Of a stretch of 64,000 nucleotides of DNA, positions 34,124 through 43,800 are shown in pieces. The notes below the pieces were generated by a model that worked only from the letters and a program-made list of their open reading frames with translations, had not been told where the DNA came from and did no database searches. The position numbers and the translations under genes were made by a program. The DNA comes from Actinopolyspora saharensis (GTDB taxonomy: Bacteria > Actinomycetota > Actinomycetes > Mycobacteriales > Pseudonocardiaceae), in assembly GCF_900100925.1 (NCBI RefSeq), contig NZ_FNKO01000002.1:1550001-1614000 (forward strand). Reading direction: 5' to 3'. Each line of letters opens with the position of its first letter. Position 1 is the stretch's first letter.

Positions 34124-34510
34124 TCAGCCGCTCCCGGACTTGTTCCAGTCTCGGACAGCGTCCCGAACCCGGTCGAACAGCGCGGCCGGCGGCCCGGCCA
34201 GGACGTTGGCCGCTGCCGACTCCCCCGCCATGGGGTGCGGCCGAGTGGGTGCTATCGCCTCGGCGGTGCGTACCGCACCGGCCATGGAACCGAGCCGCTC
34301 CTCGGGCACGTTCTCCCTGAGCTGGGCGAACTCCTTCTGCTCCTCCCGGTCGGCGTGCGCCCTGACGGACTCGGCCAGCGAGTCGAACTTGGAGTCGAAG
34401 TCCGCGTGGTCCACGCCCAGGTTGTGGAGCTCGCTCAGTACGTGCTTGGCCTCGTCCTCCTCGTTCAGCCGGTCGTCGACCACCTGCTCACCGGATTCGA
34501 TGTTGCGCCG
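34124..34510 (-). pseudogene. Hemerythrin (HHE) domain remnant
   Basis: The frame encodes the C-terminal two thirds of an HHE protein: GEQVVDDRLNEEDEAKHVLSELHNLG, FDSKFDSLAESVRAHADREEQKEFAQLRE, then the tail AEAIAPTRPHP. The first helix pair, with two of the metal-ligand histidines, is missing, and the His normally found before AK is replaced by acidic residues. The frame is open upstream but reads through the antisense of nothing recognisable and overlaps the Rieske fragment in another frame. No start codon suits the domain edge. It is best read as the 3' end left by a deletion. Only the AHxxxEE ligand motif survives. Confidence 0.65.
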
Positions 34511-34900
34511 TGCCGCGGGGTGTGCGGCCCCCGCCTCCTGCGCACGTCCCAGGATCCGGGGCCGACGGGCTCGACGAAGTCGCTCCGCGCCACGAAGTAG
34601 CCTTCCTCGTTGACCGTTATGGGCAGTTGCGGCAGAGGACGGGTGGTCGGTCCGAAGACCGGCTTGGCCGACTCGGTTATGAGGAACTCCGACTGGTGGC
34701 ACGGGCAGAGGCTGACGTTGTTCTGCGCATCGTGCTGGGAGGCCGAACACCCCAGATGCGTGCAGATCTTGGAGAAGGCGTAGTGGTCCCCGTAGTTGAA
34801 GCCCTCCTGGCCCGGGCGCCCGGTGACCCTCGTTCCGGAACGCAGCCTGATGAGCATGACGGGCGCGTCCGAGGCGCGTTCGGCCGCCAGCAGCACGGCG
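34465..34900 (-). pseudogene. QcrA-type Rieske protein remnant
   Basis: The C-terminal cluster-binding domain of an actinobacterial cytochrome bc1 Rieske subunit is encoded here: VMLIRLRSG, GFNYGDHYAFSKICTHLGC, CPCHQSEF, then PVFGPTTRPLPQLPITVNEEGYF and VGPGSW near the natural C-terminus. Both Fe-S ligand pairs (CTH, CPCH) are intact. The three membrane helices and the rest of the N-terminal two thirds of QcrA are absent; the 50 codons before VMLIRL are Arg-rich and unlike QcrA. After GPGSWD the frame continues 23 codons into sequence belonging to the hemerythrin fragment. It is not next to qcrB or qcrC. Probably non-functional; a small soluble Rieske protein from an upstream start (up to 35064) is possible but less likely. 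Confidence 0.65.
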
Positions 34901-35005
34901 ACCAGCAACAACCGGGCGCTGCCGCGTCGCGGGTCCTGCGAACCCTCCACGGGAGAGAAGTTCCCCGCGCGGTTCCGGCGCACACGCCGAACCCGTCCGG
35001 GCTGG

Positions 35006-35761
35006 TCACCCGGGGTTCTCGGTCGCCCGGCGGCCCGGTTCCGCGGTGCGCTCGTCGACGACACCGGGAACGGGCCGAGTGCCGGTGAACTGCCCTGCCA
35101 TCTCGTCCACCCCGCGCTGCGGATGTGCCATCGGCAGCAGGCTCCGCCGGTGCGCGGCCCTGGACGCCGTGTCGAGACGCATGGCCCGGTCCCGGTGCCG
35201 GGACAGCTCCGGGCTGCACTCGCCCTCCCGGTTGAACGACCACATCAGCTTCGGCTCGTCCACTGGAAGCGCCGCTGCCGGCTCGCCGTCGTGACGTCCC
35301 GTGTGCCAGGTGTGCCACGTCTTGCCGTAGGAGTTCATCAGCAGCCTCATGAGCTCCTTCTCCGCGATCCGCGGCAGGCCGGGTGCGATCAGCTGTCCGG
35401 AGAGAACCTCGAAGTTGTGCGGGTGCCAGTAGGGCCTCTCCCGTTCCGGCAGGGTTCCGAACAGGTGAGCCGAGACGATGTACTCGACGCCGACCAGGTT
35501 GGCGTCCCCGGTGTTGCCGTCGAACAGCACGCACTGGAGCAGGTCGTCGTTGACGACCTTGCAGTAGTGGTGGGCCTCCATCTGGGAGCCGGGTTCGCCC
35601 TTGGCGCAGTGGAACCCGACCACGTAGACGTCGAACCCCCGCAGCGGATCGCTGCTCTGCAGCAGGCGGGCTCCGGTCGCGAGCACCGAGCGCAGCGCAC
35701 TCGTGGGGCCGCCCGCGGCGGTGACGGGCGGACGTCGTTTTCGGGCGAACGGTTTCACCAT
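35006..35761 (-). CDS. DUF1264 / oil-body-associated-protein family protein
   Basis: A 251-residue soluble protein. ATG 35761 is preferred because AGGAGG lies nine bases upstream. The DUF1264 (OBAP) core covers about 35-185. It includes VYVVGFHCAKGEPGSQMEAHHYCKVVNDDLLQCVLFDG (recognisable from EAHHYC and QCVLFDG), then GVEYIVSAHLF, ERPYWHPHNFEVLSG, and SYGKTWHTWH. The many His, Cys and Trp residues are family features; plant members (OBAP1) associate with oil bodies, and the bacterial function is unknown. The C-terminal 60 residues are not conserved. It is flanked by Rieske and hemerythrin relics on one side and an F420-type oxidoreductase on the other, within a stress-like gene region. Confidence 0.82.
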   Translation of the reverse strand: MVKPFARKRRPPVTAAGGPTSALRSVLATGARLLQSSDPLRGFDVYVVGFHCAKGEPGSQMEAHHYCKVVNDDLLQCVLFDGNTGDANLVGVEYIVSAHLFGTLPERERPYWHPHNFEVLSGQLIAPGLPRIAEKELMRLLMNSYGKTWHTWHTGRHDGEPAAALPVDEPKLMWSFNREGECSPELSRHRDRAMRLDTASRAAHRRSLLPMAHPQRGVDEMAGQFTGTRPVPGVVDERTAEPGRRATENPG

Positions 35762-35918
35762 CGGCAGCGGCCTCCTGCTCACGTGGTGGGGTCCACCGGA
35801 CGGAGCGCTCGGCTTCCCGCTCCGGTGCGGGGCAGCTTCCGCACCGGAAGGGCCGTCCGGCTCGGGTCACCGGCCCCGCCGGGACGCGCCTCGGGCCGGG
35901 GGCACGTCGCTGCGGATC

Positions 35919-36896
35919 TCACGGCGCGGCGGAACGCAGCGCGGGCAGCAGCTCGTTGCCCGCGAACGCGAAGAACCCGGCCGGGTCCTTGTCGACGCCC
36001 ACCTGAACCAGCGCCACGTCGGTGAAGCCCGCCTGCCAGAAGGCGGACACCGACTTCACGATCGGTTCCACGTCCGGGCCGCACGGGATCGCTGCGGCCA
36101 CGTCCTCCGGGCGCACGTACTGCGTGGCCGCGGCGAAGGACTGGGGGCTCGGCAGCTCGGAGTTGACCTTCCACCCGCCCGCGAACCAGCTGAACTGCTC
36201 GTGGGCGCGTTCCGTGGCCGCGGCGCGGTCGGGGTCCCAGCAGATGGGCAGTTGGCCGATCTTGCGGTCGCCCGATCCGCCGGATGACTGGTCCCACTCG
36301 CGGCAGAACGATTCCTGGGGCTCCACCGCGATCATCGCGTCGGCGGCCGGTGCGAACCGCCGCACCGACTGCGGTCCCGAGACCGCGGTGCCGATGGGAA
36401 CCCGCCTGTCCGGCAGGTCCCACAGCTTCGCGGAGTCCACCCGGTAGTGCCTGCCGAGGTAGTCGAGGCTGCCGCCGTCGAACAACCCGGAGATGATCTC
36501 CAGTGCCTCCGAGAGCATCTCGTGGCGCACGTTCACCGGCGGCCACCCCCGTCCGAGGAGGTGCTCGTTGAGGTTCTCGCCCGCACCCAGACCGAGCAGG
36601 AACCGGTCCCTGGACAACAGCCCCACGGTGGCGGCCTTCTGGGCCACCACGGCCGGGTGGTACCGCATGGTCGGAGCCGTCACGTAGGTCATCAACTCGA
36701 CGTCGCTGGTCACCTGGGCGACCGCGCCCAGGACGCTCCAGGCGTAGGGTGAGTGTCCCTGCGGCGTCAGCCAGGGGAAGGTGTGATCACTGATCACCTC
36801 GAAGTCGAACCCCGCCCGTTCCGCCGACGCCGAGTGCTCCACCAGCGAGCGCGGACCGGACTGCTCCGTCAACAGCGTGTAGCCGATTCCGACCAT
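35919..36896 (-). CDS. F420-dependent LLM-class oxidoreductase
   Basis: A 325-residue luciferase-like TIM-barrel oxidoreductase, probably using coenzyme F420. The family landmarks are the N-terminal IGYTLLTEQSGPRSLVEHSASAERAGF, the SDHTFPW strand, RYHPAVVAQKAAT, and RFLLGLGAGENLNEH with the conserved GxGxGE-like turn. The pattern fits the subgroup close to F420-dependent glucose-6-phosphate dehydrogenase-like proteins (TIGR03557). Its start lies two bases after the stop of the 93-residue gene, so they are cotranscribed. Substrate unknown. F420 use is inferred from the subfamily and the actinobacterial context. Confidence 0.86.
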   Translation of the reverse strand: MVGIGYTLLTEQSGPRSLVEHSASAERAGFDFEVISDHTFPWLTPQGHSPYAWSVLGAVAQVTSDVELMTYVTAPTMRYHPAVVAQKAATVGLLSRDRFLLGLGAGENLNEHLLGRGWPPVNVRHEMLSEALEIISGLFDGGSLDYLGRHYRVDSAKLWDLPDRRVPIGTAVSGPQSVRRFAPAADAMIAVEPQESFCREWDQSSGGSGDRKIGQLPICWDPDRAAATERAHEQFSWFAGGWKVNSELPSPQSFAAATQYVRPEDVAAAIPCGPDVEPIVKSVSAFWQAGFTDVALVQVGVDKDPAGFFAFAGNELLPALRSAAP

Positions 36897-36898
36897 GA

Positions 36899-37180
36899 TC
36901 AGCCTCCGAGTCGCGCGCGCAGTTCGGGGATGAATTCCTCGTCCCTGCTGCGTATCTCGCCGAGGTCGATGTCGTGCGGCAGCGAGGTGGAGGGCTCCTT
37001 CTCCAGCAGGTAACGCACCGACTCCGCGACCACCTCGTTCTCCGCGGGAGGCGGGGAGGTCAGGTCCTCCAGCGTGTCCTGCCCGAAGGTCACCCGGTGC
37101 TCGGTGGTCTGCTCACCCTCGTGCACTTCGGCGGCGTACCTGCGTTCGCCCAACCTAAGAACGTCGACCTGCTCGCTCAT
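36899..37180 (-). CDS. Small conserved-looking hypothetical protein
   Basis: A 93-residue acidic protein from ATG 37180 behind GGAGG. It begins MSEQVDVLRLGERRYAAEVHEGEQTTEHRVTF (strand-rich), followed by a helix-like acidic segment (NEVVAESVRYLLEKEPS) and IRSRDEEFIPELRARLGG. No cysteine, signal or membrane segment. I do not recognise a family; the pattern resembles small helper proteins encoded next to oxidoreductases. It is followed after two bases by the LLM oxidoreductase gene, so a functional link is likely. Confidence 0.72.
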   Translation of the reverse strand: MSEQVDVLRLGERRYAAEVHEGEQTTEHRVTFGQDTLEDLTSPPPAENEVVAESVRYLLEKEPSTSLPHDIDLGEIRSRDEEFIPELRARLGG

Positions 37181-37318
37181 CGCGACCTCCAGGTTCGAAG
37201 GGATTCGGTGCGCCGAACCGGTCCCGGCCCGGCAGGTGAGGTCTCCCGGCGGGTACCCGCTGCCTCCGGGCCGCGACACCTCCCCGGCGACATTTCCGTT
37301 CCGGATCGCCCGTGCGCA

Positions 37319-37814
37319 CTACCCCCGCAGTCGCGGGCGTCGCCGCAGTCTGGCACCGCCGACCCGTTTGACCTGGCCGTTCTTGTCGCGTTTCCAGTCC
37401 GTTCCGAGCGAGTCCGTGAAGCCCAGCTCGGGAACGGCGGGAGCGGTGTAGAGTTCCTGCTCGTCGACCTGGTCCTGGTGGAACGGCAGGTCCTTGGGGG
37501 CGGTCCTGCCCGGGGGGGACGATGGTCAGCGTCGTCTCGTAGTCGTCCTCGCTGTGCTCCAGGCTGAAGCGCAGGTGCACGTTGAACACGGGAGCGAAGC
37601 CGCCGTTGTAGACGCAGAACACCAGTCGGCCGTCGCGATCGTGGCGCTCTCCCGTGTCCATCCATGCGGCCACCGACTGCGCGGCCTGCTCCTGGCGCAC
37701 CTCGGGCTCGTCCTTGCGGTTGAGCAGCATGATCCACACGTAGGACGCGAAACCCAGCAGCGACCCGGCGCTGCCGATCGCGGTAACCCACTGCGCCGCC
37801 AGCTGTGCCGACAT
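37319..37814 (-). pseudogene. Single-helix membrane protein gene with a +1 frameshift
   Basis: From ATG 37814 (GGAGGGG five bases upstream) the frame reads a membrane helix (WVTAIGSAGSLLGFASYVWIMLL), a charged region, and a beta-rich domain (DGRLVFCVYNGGFAPVFNVHLRFSLE). At a run of seven G on the plus strand (37512-37518) the reading breaks. Downstream, the other frame continues sensibly: PPGRTAPKDLPFHQDQVDEQ, then ELGFTDSLGTDWKRDKNGQ and an Arg-rich end at TAG 37319-37321. With six bases in that run the gene would be a continuous product of about 164 residues. It is a frameshift in the strain, a sequencing slip, or a phase-variable tract. Function unknown; the sensing-type outer domain resembles nothing I can name. 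Confidence 0.68.
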
Positions 37815-37993
37815 GTGCCCCTCCACGACGCCCGTTCACGTCCGAGCGGTGGGGTGTCCGGTAAACCAAGTCACCCCCGACTACTCGATGAATACCCGGG
37901 GCAAGAGGGGGCGCACACCGACTGGCCCGCTTCCGCGGTCGCCCGGGTACCAGGCCGGTTCGGGGCCTCTGGATCGAGGGGTGGAGAAGAATC

Positions 37994-39043
37994 TCAGCGA
38001 GCCCTCCGAGGCGAGAGAGGCTCACCACGACCGGACCTGCCGCGACAGCGCGCCATCCCCGCGGCGACGGCCGAGCACACGGCGGCGAGCGCCGCCAGCA
38101 GCGCCCGTCTGCGCATAGACATCCACAACACGGGGTCGCCGGAGTGCGCCTGCTCGTCGAAGGATCCGTGCGCACCCCGATCGGCCTCCTCGTCCCGCGG
38201 CTCGAACAGGTTCGAACCCCAGCGGGGCAGCTGTCGGTCGGTCTGCTGCGAGTCCACCCCGGTGCGCCCGAGGAAGAGGTCGAGCAGCTTGGGGGCCAGC
38301 CGCTCCCCCAGGATCGTGTAGGCGGTGGAGATCCCCACCCACATGTTGTTCCGCGGACGTTCGGCCAGGAAGGCGATCGCCCTGCCCGCGAGTTCGGGCT
38401 GGTAGATCGGCGGCACGGGCATCGGATGACGCGGCATCCGCGAGGCGTTCCAGTCGAACTGCGGGGTGTTCAGCCCGGGCAGCTGCACCATGCACAGCTT
38501 CACCGCGCTGCGCTCGTGCACCAGTTCGGTCCGCACCGACTCGGTGAACCCCTTCACCGCGTGCTTGGCCCCGCAGTAGGCGGCCTGCAGCGGGATCGCC
38601 CGGTAGGCCATGGCCGAGGCGACGTTGACGATCACCCCGCTGTCGCGCGGGCGCATCCGCTCCAGCGCGGCCAGGGTCCCGTGCACCTGCCCGTAGTAGC
38701 TCACCTCCGTGACCCGCCGGAACTCGCTCGGATCGCTGTCGGTGGCGAAGGTCAGCGTCCCGACGAAGGCCGCGTTGACCCACACGGCGATCTCCCCGAG
38801 CGCCTCCTCGACCCGCCCGGCCGCCGCGCGCACGGCGGAGTGGTCGCTGACGTCGGTGGGCAGCGCCAGCGCCCTGCGGCCCGCCCCCTCGACGTCGGCC
38901 ACTGCGCCGTCCAGCCCGGCACGTCCCCTGGCCAGCACCGCCACGTCGTGGCCGGAGGCGGCGAGCGCGCGGACGGCGGCCCTGCCGACCCCGGCCGTTC
39001 CGCCCGTGACCACGGCCACTCCGCGTCCGGTCGTCGTGCTCAT
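37994..39043 (-). CDS. Short-chain dehydrogenase with C-terminal membrane tail
   Basis: A 349-residue SDR from ATG 39043 with AGGAGG upstream. The cofactor motif is TGGTAGVG, followed by the NAA strand (VWVNAAFVGT) and the catalytic Ser-Tyr-Lys in SAMAYRAIPLQAAYCGAKHA. Residues 1-260 form the Rossmann domain. Beyond it are a linker with GWGSNLFEP-type sequence and a final hydrophobic segment (RALLAALAAVCSAVAAGMA) that could anchor it to the membrane. It is the last of four minus-strand genes that begin with the TPP enzyme at 45795; it starts 43 bp after the GH15 gene. This SDR-GH15 pairing recurs in actinobacterial stress gene sets by my recollection. Substrate unknown. Confidence 0.85.
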   Translation of the reverse strand: MSTTTGRGVAVVTGGTAGVGRAAVRALAASGHDVAVLARGRAGLDGAVADVEGAGRRALALPTDVSDHSAVRAAAGRVEEALGEIAVWVNAAFVGTLTFATDSDPSEFRRVTEVSYYGQVHGTLAALERMRPRDSGVIVNVASAMAYRAIPLQAAYCGAKHAVKGFTESVRTELVHERSAVKLCMVQLPGLNTPQFDWNASRMPRHPMPVPPIYQPELAGRAIAFLAERPRNNMWVGISTAYTILGERLAPKLLDLFLGRTGVDSQQTDRQLPRWGSNLFEPRDEEADRGAHGSFDEQAHSGDPVLWMSMRRRALLAALAAVCSAVAAGMARCRGRSGRGEPLSPRRAR

Positions 39044-39086
39044 CCCGTCCTCCTCGTTCGTGCCGTGGTGTGCTTGTAGAGAGTGG

Positions 39087-40844
39087 TCAGTGCTCCACCC
39101 GGGGAGACGCCAGCCCCGAGGCCGTTTCGAACGTGAGCGCGTGCACGAACGCCTGGGGAAGGTTGCCCCGCAGCTGACGCTGGTTGACGTCGTACTCCTC
39201 CGAGTACAGTCCCGCGGGGCCGCAGGCGGCCCTGTTGCGTTCGAACCACGCCCGCGCCTCGGTCTCCCACCCCTGCTGGTGGGTGGCCAGCGCCGTGAAG
39301 AAACCGCAGAGCAGGAAAGCCCCCTCCGCCTCGTACAGCGGTCGCTGGTCGTGCCGGAACCTGTAGACGTAGCCGTCCTGGGCCAGCTCGTCTCGTACGG
39401 CGCGCAGCGTGGCCGTGCTGCGCGGGTCGGAAGCGGGCACGGCCCCGCGCACCGCTGCGAGCAGCAGCGCCGCGTCCACACCGGGATCGTCCGGGCAGCG
39501 TTGCCAACGTCCGGAGTGGTGCAGGCAGTCCCGGTTGGTGTCGGCGACGAGGGCATCGGCCAGGGAACTCAACGACGCGGCCCGCGCGGTCGTGACCTCC
39601 ACCGCGGCGAAGGAGCGCAGCCCCGCGGCGCAGATCAGCCGGGAATGCGCCCAGCGTGCCGGGGCGAGCTCCCACACCCCCGTGTCGGGCTCGGTCCACC
39701 GCCGCTCGATCGCGTTCACCGCGATCTCCATCGCGCGGCGGTGCCGGCTGTCCAGCCGGTCCTGGCGCGCGGCCGCGGCCAGCAGGAGCAGGGCCTCCCC
39801 GAACACGTCGAGCTGGAACTGCTCGGCCACGCTGTTGCCGACCCGGTTCCCACCGCCCGGGTAGCCGTGCACGCGCGGCAACCTGTGCATGTCGGGCATC
39901 CGACCCCCGGTGACCGTGTACGCCGGGCGCAGCTCCGAACCGTCCTCCAGCAGCCGTGCGGTGACGAATTCCACGGCGTCGTCCAGCAGCGGGTGCGGCC
40001 CGTCGGCGGCCACCGCCTGCCCCACGTAGCACTGATCGCGGATCCAGGTGTAGCGGTAGTCGTAGTTGCGTCCCGCCTCGGCCCGTTCGGGCAGCGAAGT
40101 GGTCACCGAGCCGACCGTTCCGCCGACGGAGCTGGTCAGCCCGCGCAGCACGGCGTAGGAGTGCTGGGCGTCCCGCTCCCCGACCACGCGGCCGAGCGCG
40201 GGAACCCCGCTCCTCCAACCGTGCTCGGTCGCCTCCCACGCGTGGAAGGCGACCACGGGATGCTCGGGAAGTGGGCGATCGGACAGCTCCAGCACCAGGT
40301 CGTGGGTGGAACCGGGCGGAACCCGCAGCGTGGTCAGCAGCCCGCCGTCGACCCGGCGGGCCTGTTCCACACCCGACCAGCGCAGGTGCAGCGGTCCGAC
40401 CCTGCCGGTCCACACGTCCCCTTCACGGGAGAGCGCGCCGAGGCTGTGCCGTCCGAAGTCGGCGCGCGGGTCGAGGCAGACCCGCACCTCGGCGGGACCT
40501 TCGAGGGCCCGGACGCGGCGGAGCACGACGGCGGTGTGCGGATCGGCGGGGAAGGCCAGCGCCTCACGACACTCGATCGCCCCGGAGGAGGTCATCCACC
40601 GGGAGTTCCAGATCAGCGAGGTCTCTTCGTAGTAACCGCCCCAGACGTACCAGGGGTCGCAGGGCGAGACCGCGTAGACGCCCGCTCCCCCGATCAGCGT
40701 GGAGAACACCGCTCCGGAGTCCCACCGCGGGGCGCACATCCAGACGATCTCGCCGTGCGGACCGATCAGCGCGCCCCGCTCCCCGTCGGCGAGCAGCGCG
40801 TACTCGCGCAGCACCTCCGGACGGAATCGGGGGCGCTCGCTCAT
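39087..40844 (-). CDS. GH15 glucoamylase/trehalase-like glycoside hydrolase
   Basis: A 585-residue cytoplasmic GH15 enzyme, without signal peptide. An N-terminal beta-rich domain of about 220 residues (starting LLADGERGALIGPHGEIVWMC) is followed by the alpha/alpha barrel. The barrel carries the conserved NYDYRYTWIRDQCY with the substrate-binding Arg-Asp, the first acidic catalytic region, and the C-terminal GLYSEEYD with the catalytic base Glu. NLPQAFVHAL near the end is also typical. Actinobacterial members include trehalases and alpha-glucosidases, so trehalose or maltodextrin hydrolysis is likely. Its ATG overlaps the TGA of the preceding FAD/Fe-S oxidoreductase gene, meaning coupled translation of two metabolically unlike enzymes. 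Confidence 0.9.
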   Translation of the reverse strand: MSERPRFRPEVLREYALLADGERGALIGPHGEIVWMCAPRWDSGAVFSTLIGGAGVYAVSPCDPWYVWGGYYEETSLIWNSRWMTSSGAIECREALAFPADPHTAVVLRRVRALEGPAEVRVCLDPRADFGRHSLGALSREGDVWTGRVGPLHLRWSGVEQARRVDGGLLTTLRVPPGSTHDLVLELSDRPLPEHPVVAFHAWEATEHGWRSGVPALGRVVGERDAQHSYAVLRGLTSSVGGTVGSVTTSLPERAEAGRNYDYRYTWIRDQCYVGQAVAADGPHPLLDDAVEFVTARLLEDGSELRPAYTVTGGRMPDMHRLPRVHGYPGGGNRVGNSVAEQFQLDVFGEALLLLAAAARQDRLDSRHRRAMEIAVNAIERRWTEPDTGVWELAPARWAHSRLICAAGLRSFAAVEVTTARAASLSSLADALVADTNRDCLHHSGRWQRCPDDPGVDAALLLAAVRGAVPASDPRSTATLRAVRDELAQDGYVYRFRHDQRPLYEAEGAFLLCGFFTALATHQQGWETEARAWFERNRAACGPAGLYSEEYDVNQRQLRGNLPQAFVHALTFETASGLASPRVEH

Positions 40845-43800
40845 AGCGGGCGCCGTGCCAGCCGCTGCCCCGCACCGACCGCGCCGGCGCCGAGCGCACC
40901 GAGCCCGGTGAGCAGTGCCGTCGTCCTGACCGCCCGCCTGCCCGCGCCGGCGGGCGGTCTCCCCGGTGGACTTCCGGGCGGGTGTTCTCCGGCGGAACCG
41001 TCCTCGGCCAGCCGCAGCACTTGGCCGCTGTGCATCGCCCGCCTCCGGCCGACCTGCTCGATCTGGCTGCGGCAGGAGAACCCGTCGGCGACGACGAGCG
41101 CGTCCTCGTCGGCTGCCCGCACCGCGGGCAGCAGGGCCTGCTCGCCGCAGTCCACCGAGAGCCCGAACTTGCCCTGCTCGTAGCCCCAGGCCCCGGCGAC
41201 CCCGCAGCAGCCGCCGCTGACCGGGTCCACCTCGACGCCCATCCGCTCCAGCATCCGCTGGTCGGGGTCGAGCCCGCCCGTGGCCAGGTGGTGACAGTGC
41301 CCCCACAGCAGCGCCCGGCCGGACAGCGCGGGCACGGGCAGCTCGAACCGCTGGCAGAACTCGGCGAAGTGGTAGGAGTTGGCCGCCAGCCTGCCCGCGT
41401 CGTCGTCGTACGGCAGCATCTTGCCCAGCTCGTCCCGGAACACGGCCAGACAGCTCGGTTCCATGCCGACGACGGGGGTGCCCGCCCTGATGTCCGCGCG
41501 CAGCGCGTCCAGCACGTTGTGCAAGTAGCGCCGGGCCACGTCGAGGAAGCCGTAGTCGTACAGCGGTCTTCCGCAGCAGACGTGCCGGTCGGGCATGACG
41601 ACCTGCCAGCCCGCGTTCTCCAGCGCTTCGACGCAGGCCACCCCGACGTCGGTGTGCAGGTGGTTGTTGAAGGTGTCGGGGAACAGCAGCACCCGGCGGC
41701 CGTGCGGGTTGGACGTTCCTCCGCGGTCGGCGAACCAGCGCCGCAGGGTGACGGGGGCGAAGCCGGGCAGTTCGCGGCGCTGGTCGATCCCGCCGAGCCA
41801 CTTGGCCGCCGAGCGCAGCACCGGCGTCCGGGTGACCGTGTTGACCACCCCCGGCATCAGCGCGGCGAGCCGGGCGACCTGATCGATGAACCCGAAGGCA
41901 TAGGCGTGGCGGGGTCTCCAGCGACGCAGCGACCTGTAGTGGTGGTGGCGGAACTCCGCCTTGTAGGAGGGCATGTCCACACCCACCGGACAGTCGCTGG
42001 TACAGCCCTTGCAGGCCAGGCACAGGTCCAGCGCCTCGGAGACCTCCCTGGACTGCCAACCGTCGGTGATGACCTCGCCCCGCAGCATCTCGAACAGCAG
42101 CCGTGCCCGTCCCCTGGTGGTGTGCTTCTCCTCGCGGGTCACCTGGTAGCTGGGGCACATGGTGTGCTCGGCCGAAGGGGTGCGGCAGGTGCCCACTCCC
42201 ACGCAGCGCAGCGCGGCGTGCGCGAAGTCCCCGCCGTCCTGCGGGTAGGCGAGCTTGACCTCGGGCCGCGCCGGGTTGTAGTCCTTGCCCAGCCGCAGGT
42301 TCTCGTCCAGCCGGTAGGCATCGACCACCTTGCCCGGGTTCATCTTCCAGTCCGGGGCCCAGATCCGCTTGAACTCGCGCATCGCCTCCATGAGCCGCGG
42401 GCCGTACTGCTTTTCCAGCAGTTCCCCGCGTTGCTGCCCGTCGCCGTGCTCGCCGGACAGCGTCCCCCCGTAGGAGGTGACCAGGTCGGCGGCGCGCTGC
42501 ATGAAGGACCGGTAGTCGCTCAGCCCTTCGGCGCTGACCAGGTCGAAGTCGATGCGCGAGTGAACGCAGCCCTCACCGAAGTGGCCGTACATCGCCCCGC
42601 GCAGCCCGTACTCGGCGTAGAGCTCCCGGAGCTCGCGCAGGTAGTCGCCGAGATGCTCGGGAGGCACCGCCGAGTCCTCCCAGCCGGGCCAGTGATCCTT
42701 CTCCCCGGGCGGGAAGGCCGTGGCGCCCAGGCCGCTCTCCCGGATGCTCCACAGCAGCTGGCTGTTGCCGCCTTCCTGAACGCTCCTGGAGATCACGATC
42801 CGGTCGGACTCGCAGCCGAGTTCGGTGCGCAACCACTCGACGAATCGCTCGGCGCGCTGCTGGGAGTGCCCCTCTGTGTCGGAGCCGAACTGCACCATCA
42901 ACCACGCGTGGTTGTCGCCCATGCGGGGGAGTTCGTGCAGTCCCTCCAGGTTGATCCGTTCCTGCTGCTGGTCGCGGACCAGCCGGGAGTCGATGCCCTC
43001 CAGCCCTATCGGCCCCCACTGCCTGATGCGGGTGACGTCCGCGGCCGCGGCGACGATGTCCGGGTACTCCACGATCACGGTGGTGCGGTGGGTCATCGCC
43101 GGGGTGAGCAGCAGCGTGGCGTTCAGGACAGTGGCGCAGGTCCCCTCGGTGCCGACCAGGGCGCGGGCGACGTTGAACCCCTTCTCCGGCAGCAGTTCGT
43201 CGAGGTTGAACCCCGAAACCCGCCGCGGCAGCTCGTCCACCGAGGGAAAGCCGGCTCTGATGTCCGCGGCGTAGCGGTCCCTGAGGTCGCGCAGCGCGGC
43301 GTAGATCTCGCCCTTGCGCCCGCCCGCCGCGATGATCTCGTCGAGGACCTGCTCCTCGTCGGTGCCCACCCGGAACCGCTCGCCGTCGTAGGTGAGCACC
43401 TCCAGCTCCCGCACGTTGTCGGAGGTGCGGGGGCCGGGGCCGTAGAAGTGGGCCTGCACCGAGTGGATGCCGCAGGAGTTGTTCCCGATGTTGCCGCCTA
43501 TGGTGCACCTGGAGTGCGAGGACGGGTCCGGGCCGAAGACGAGCCCGCGCTCCCCGGTGCTCCTGTTGAGCTCTTCGTTGATCACTCCCGGCTGCGCCGT
43601 GACCGTCCTCCGCGCGACGTCGACCTCCCCGGCGGAGGTCAGGTACTTGGAGAAGTCGACCACCACGGCGACGTTGACCGTCTCGCCGGACAGGCTCGTC
43701 CCGCCGCCGCGGGACAGCAGTGGTGCCCCGTAGCGGTGGCAGGCCACGGTCGTGGCGACCACGTCCTCGACCGTGGCGGGCAGCACCACCCCGAGCGGCA

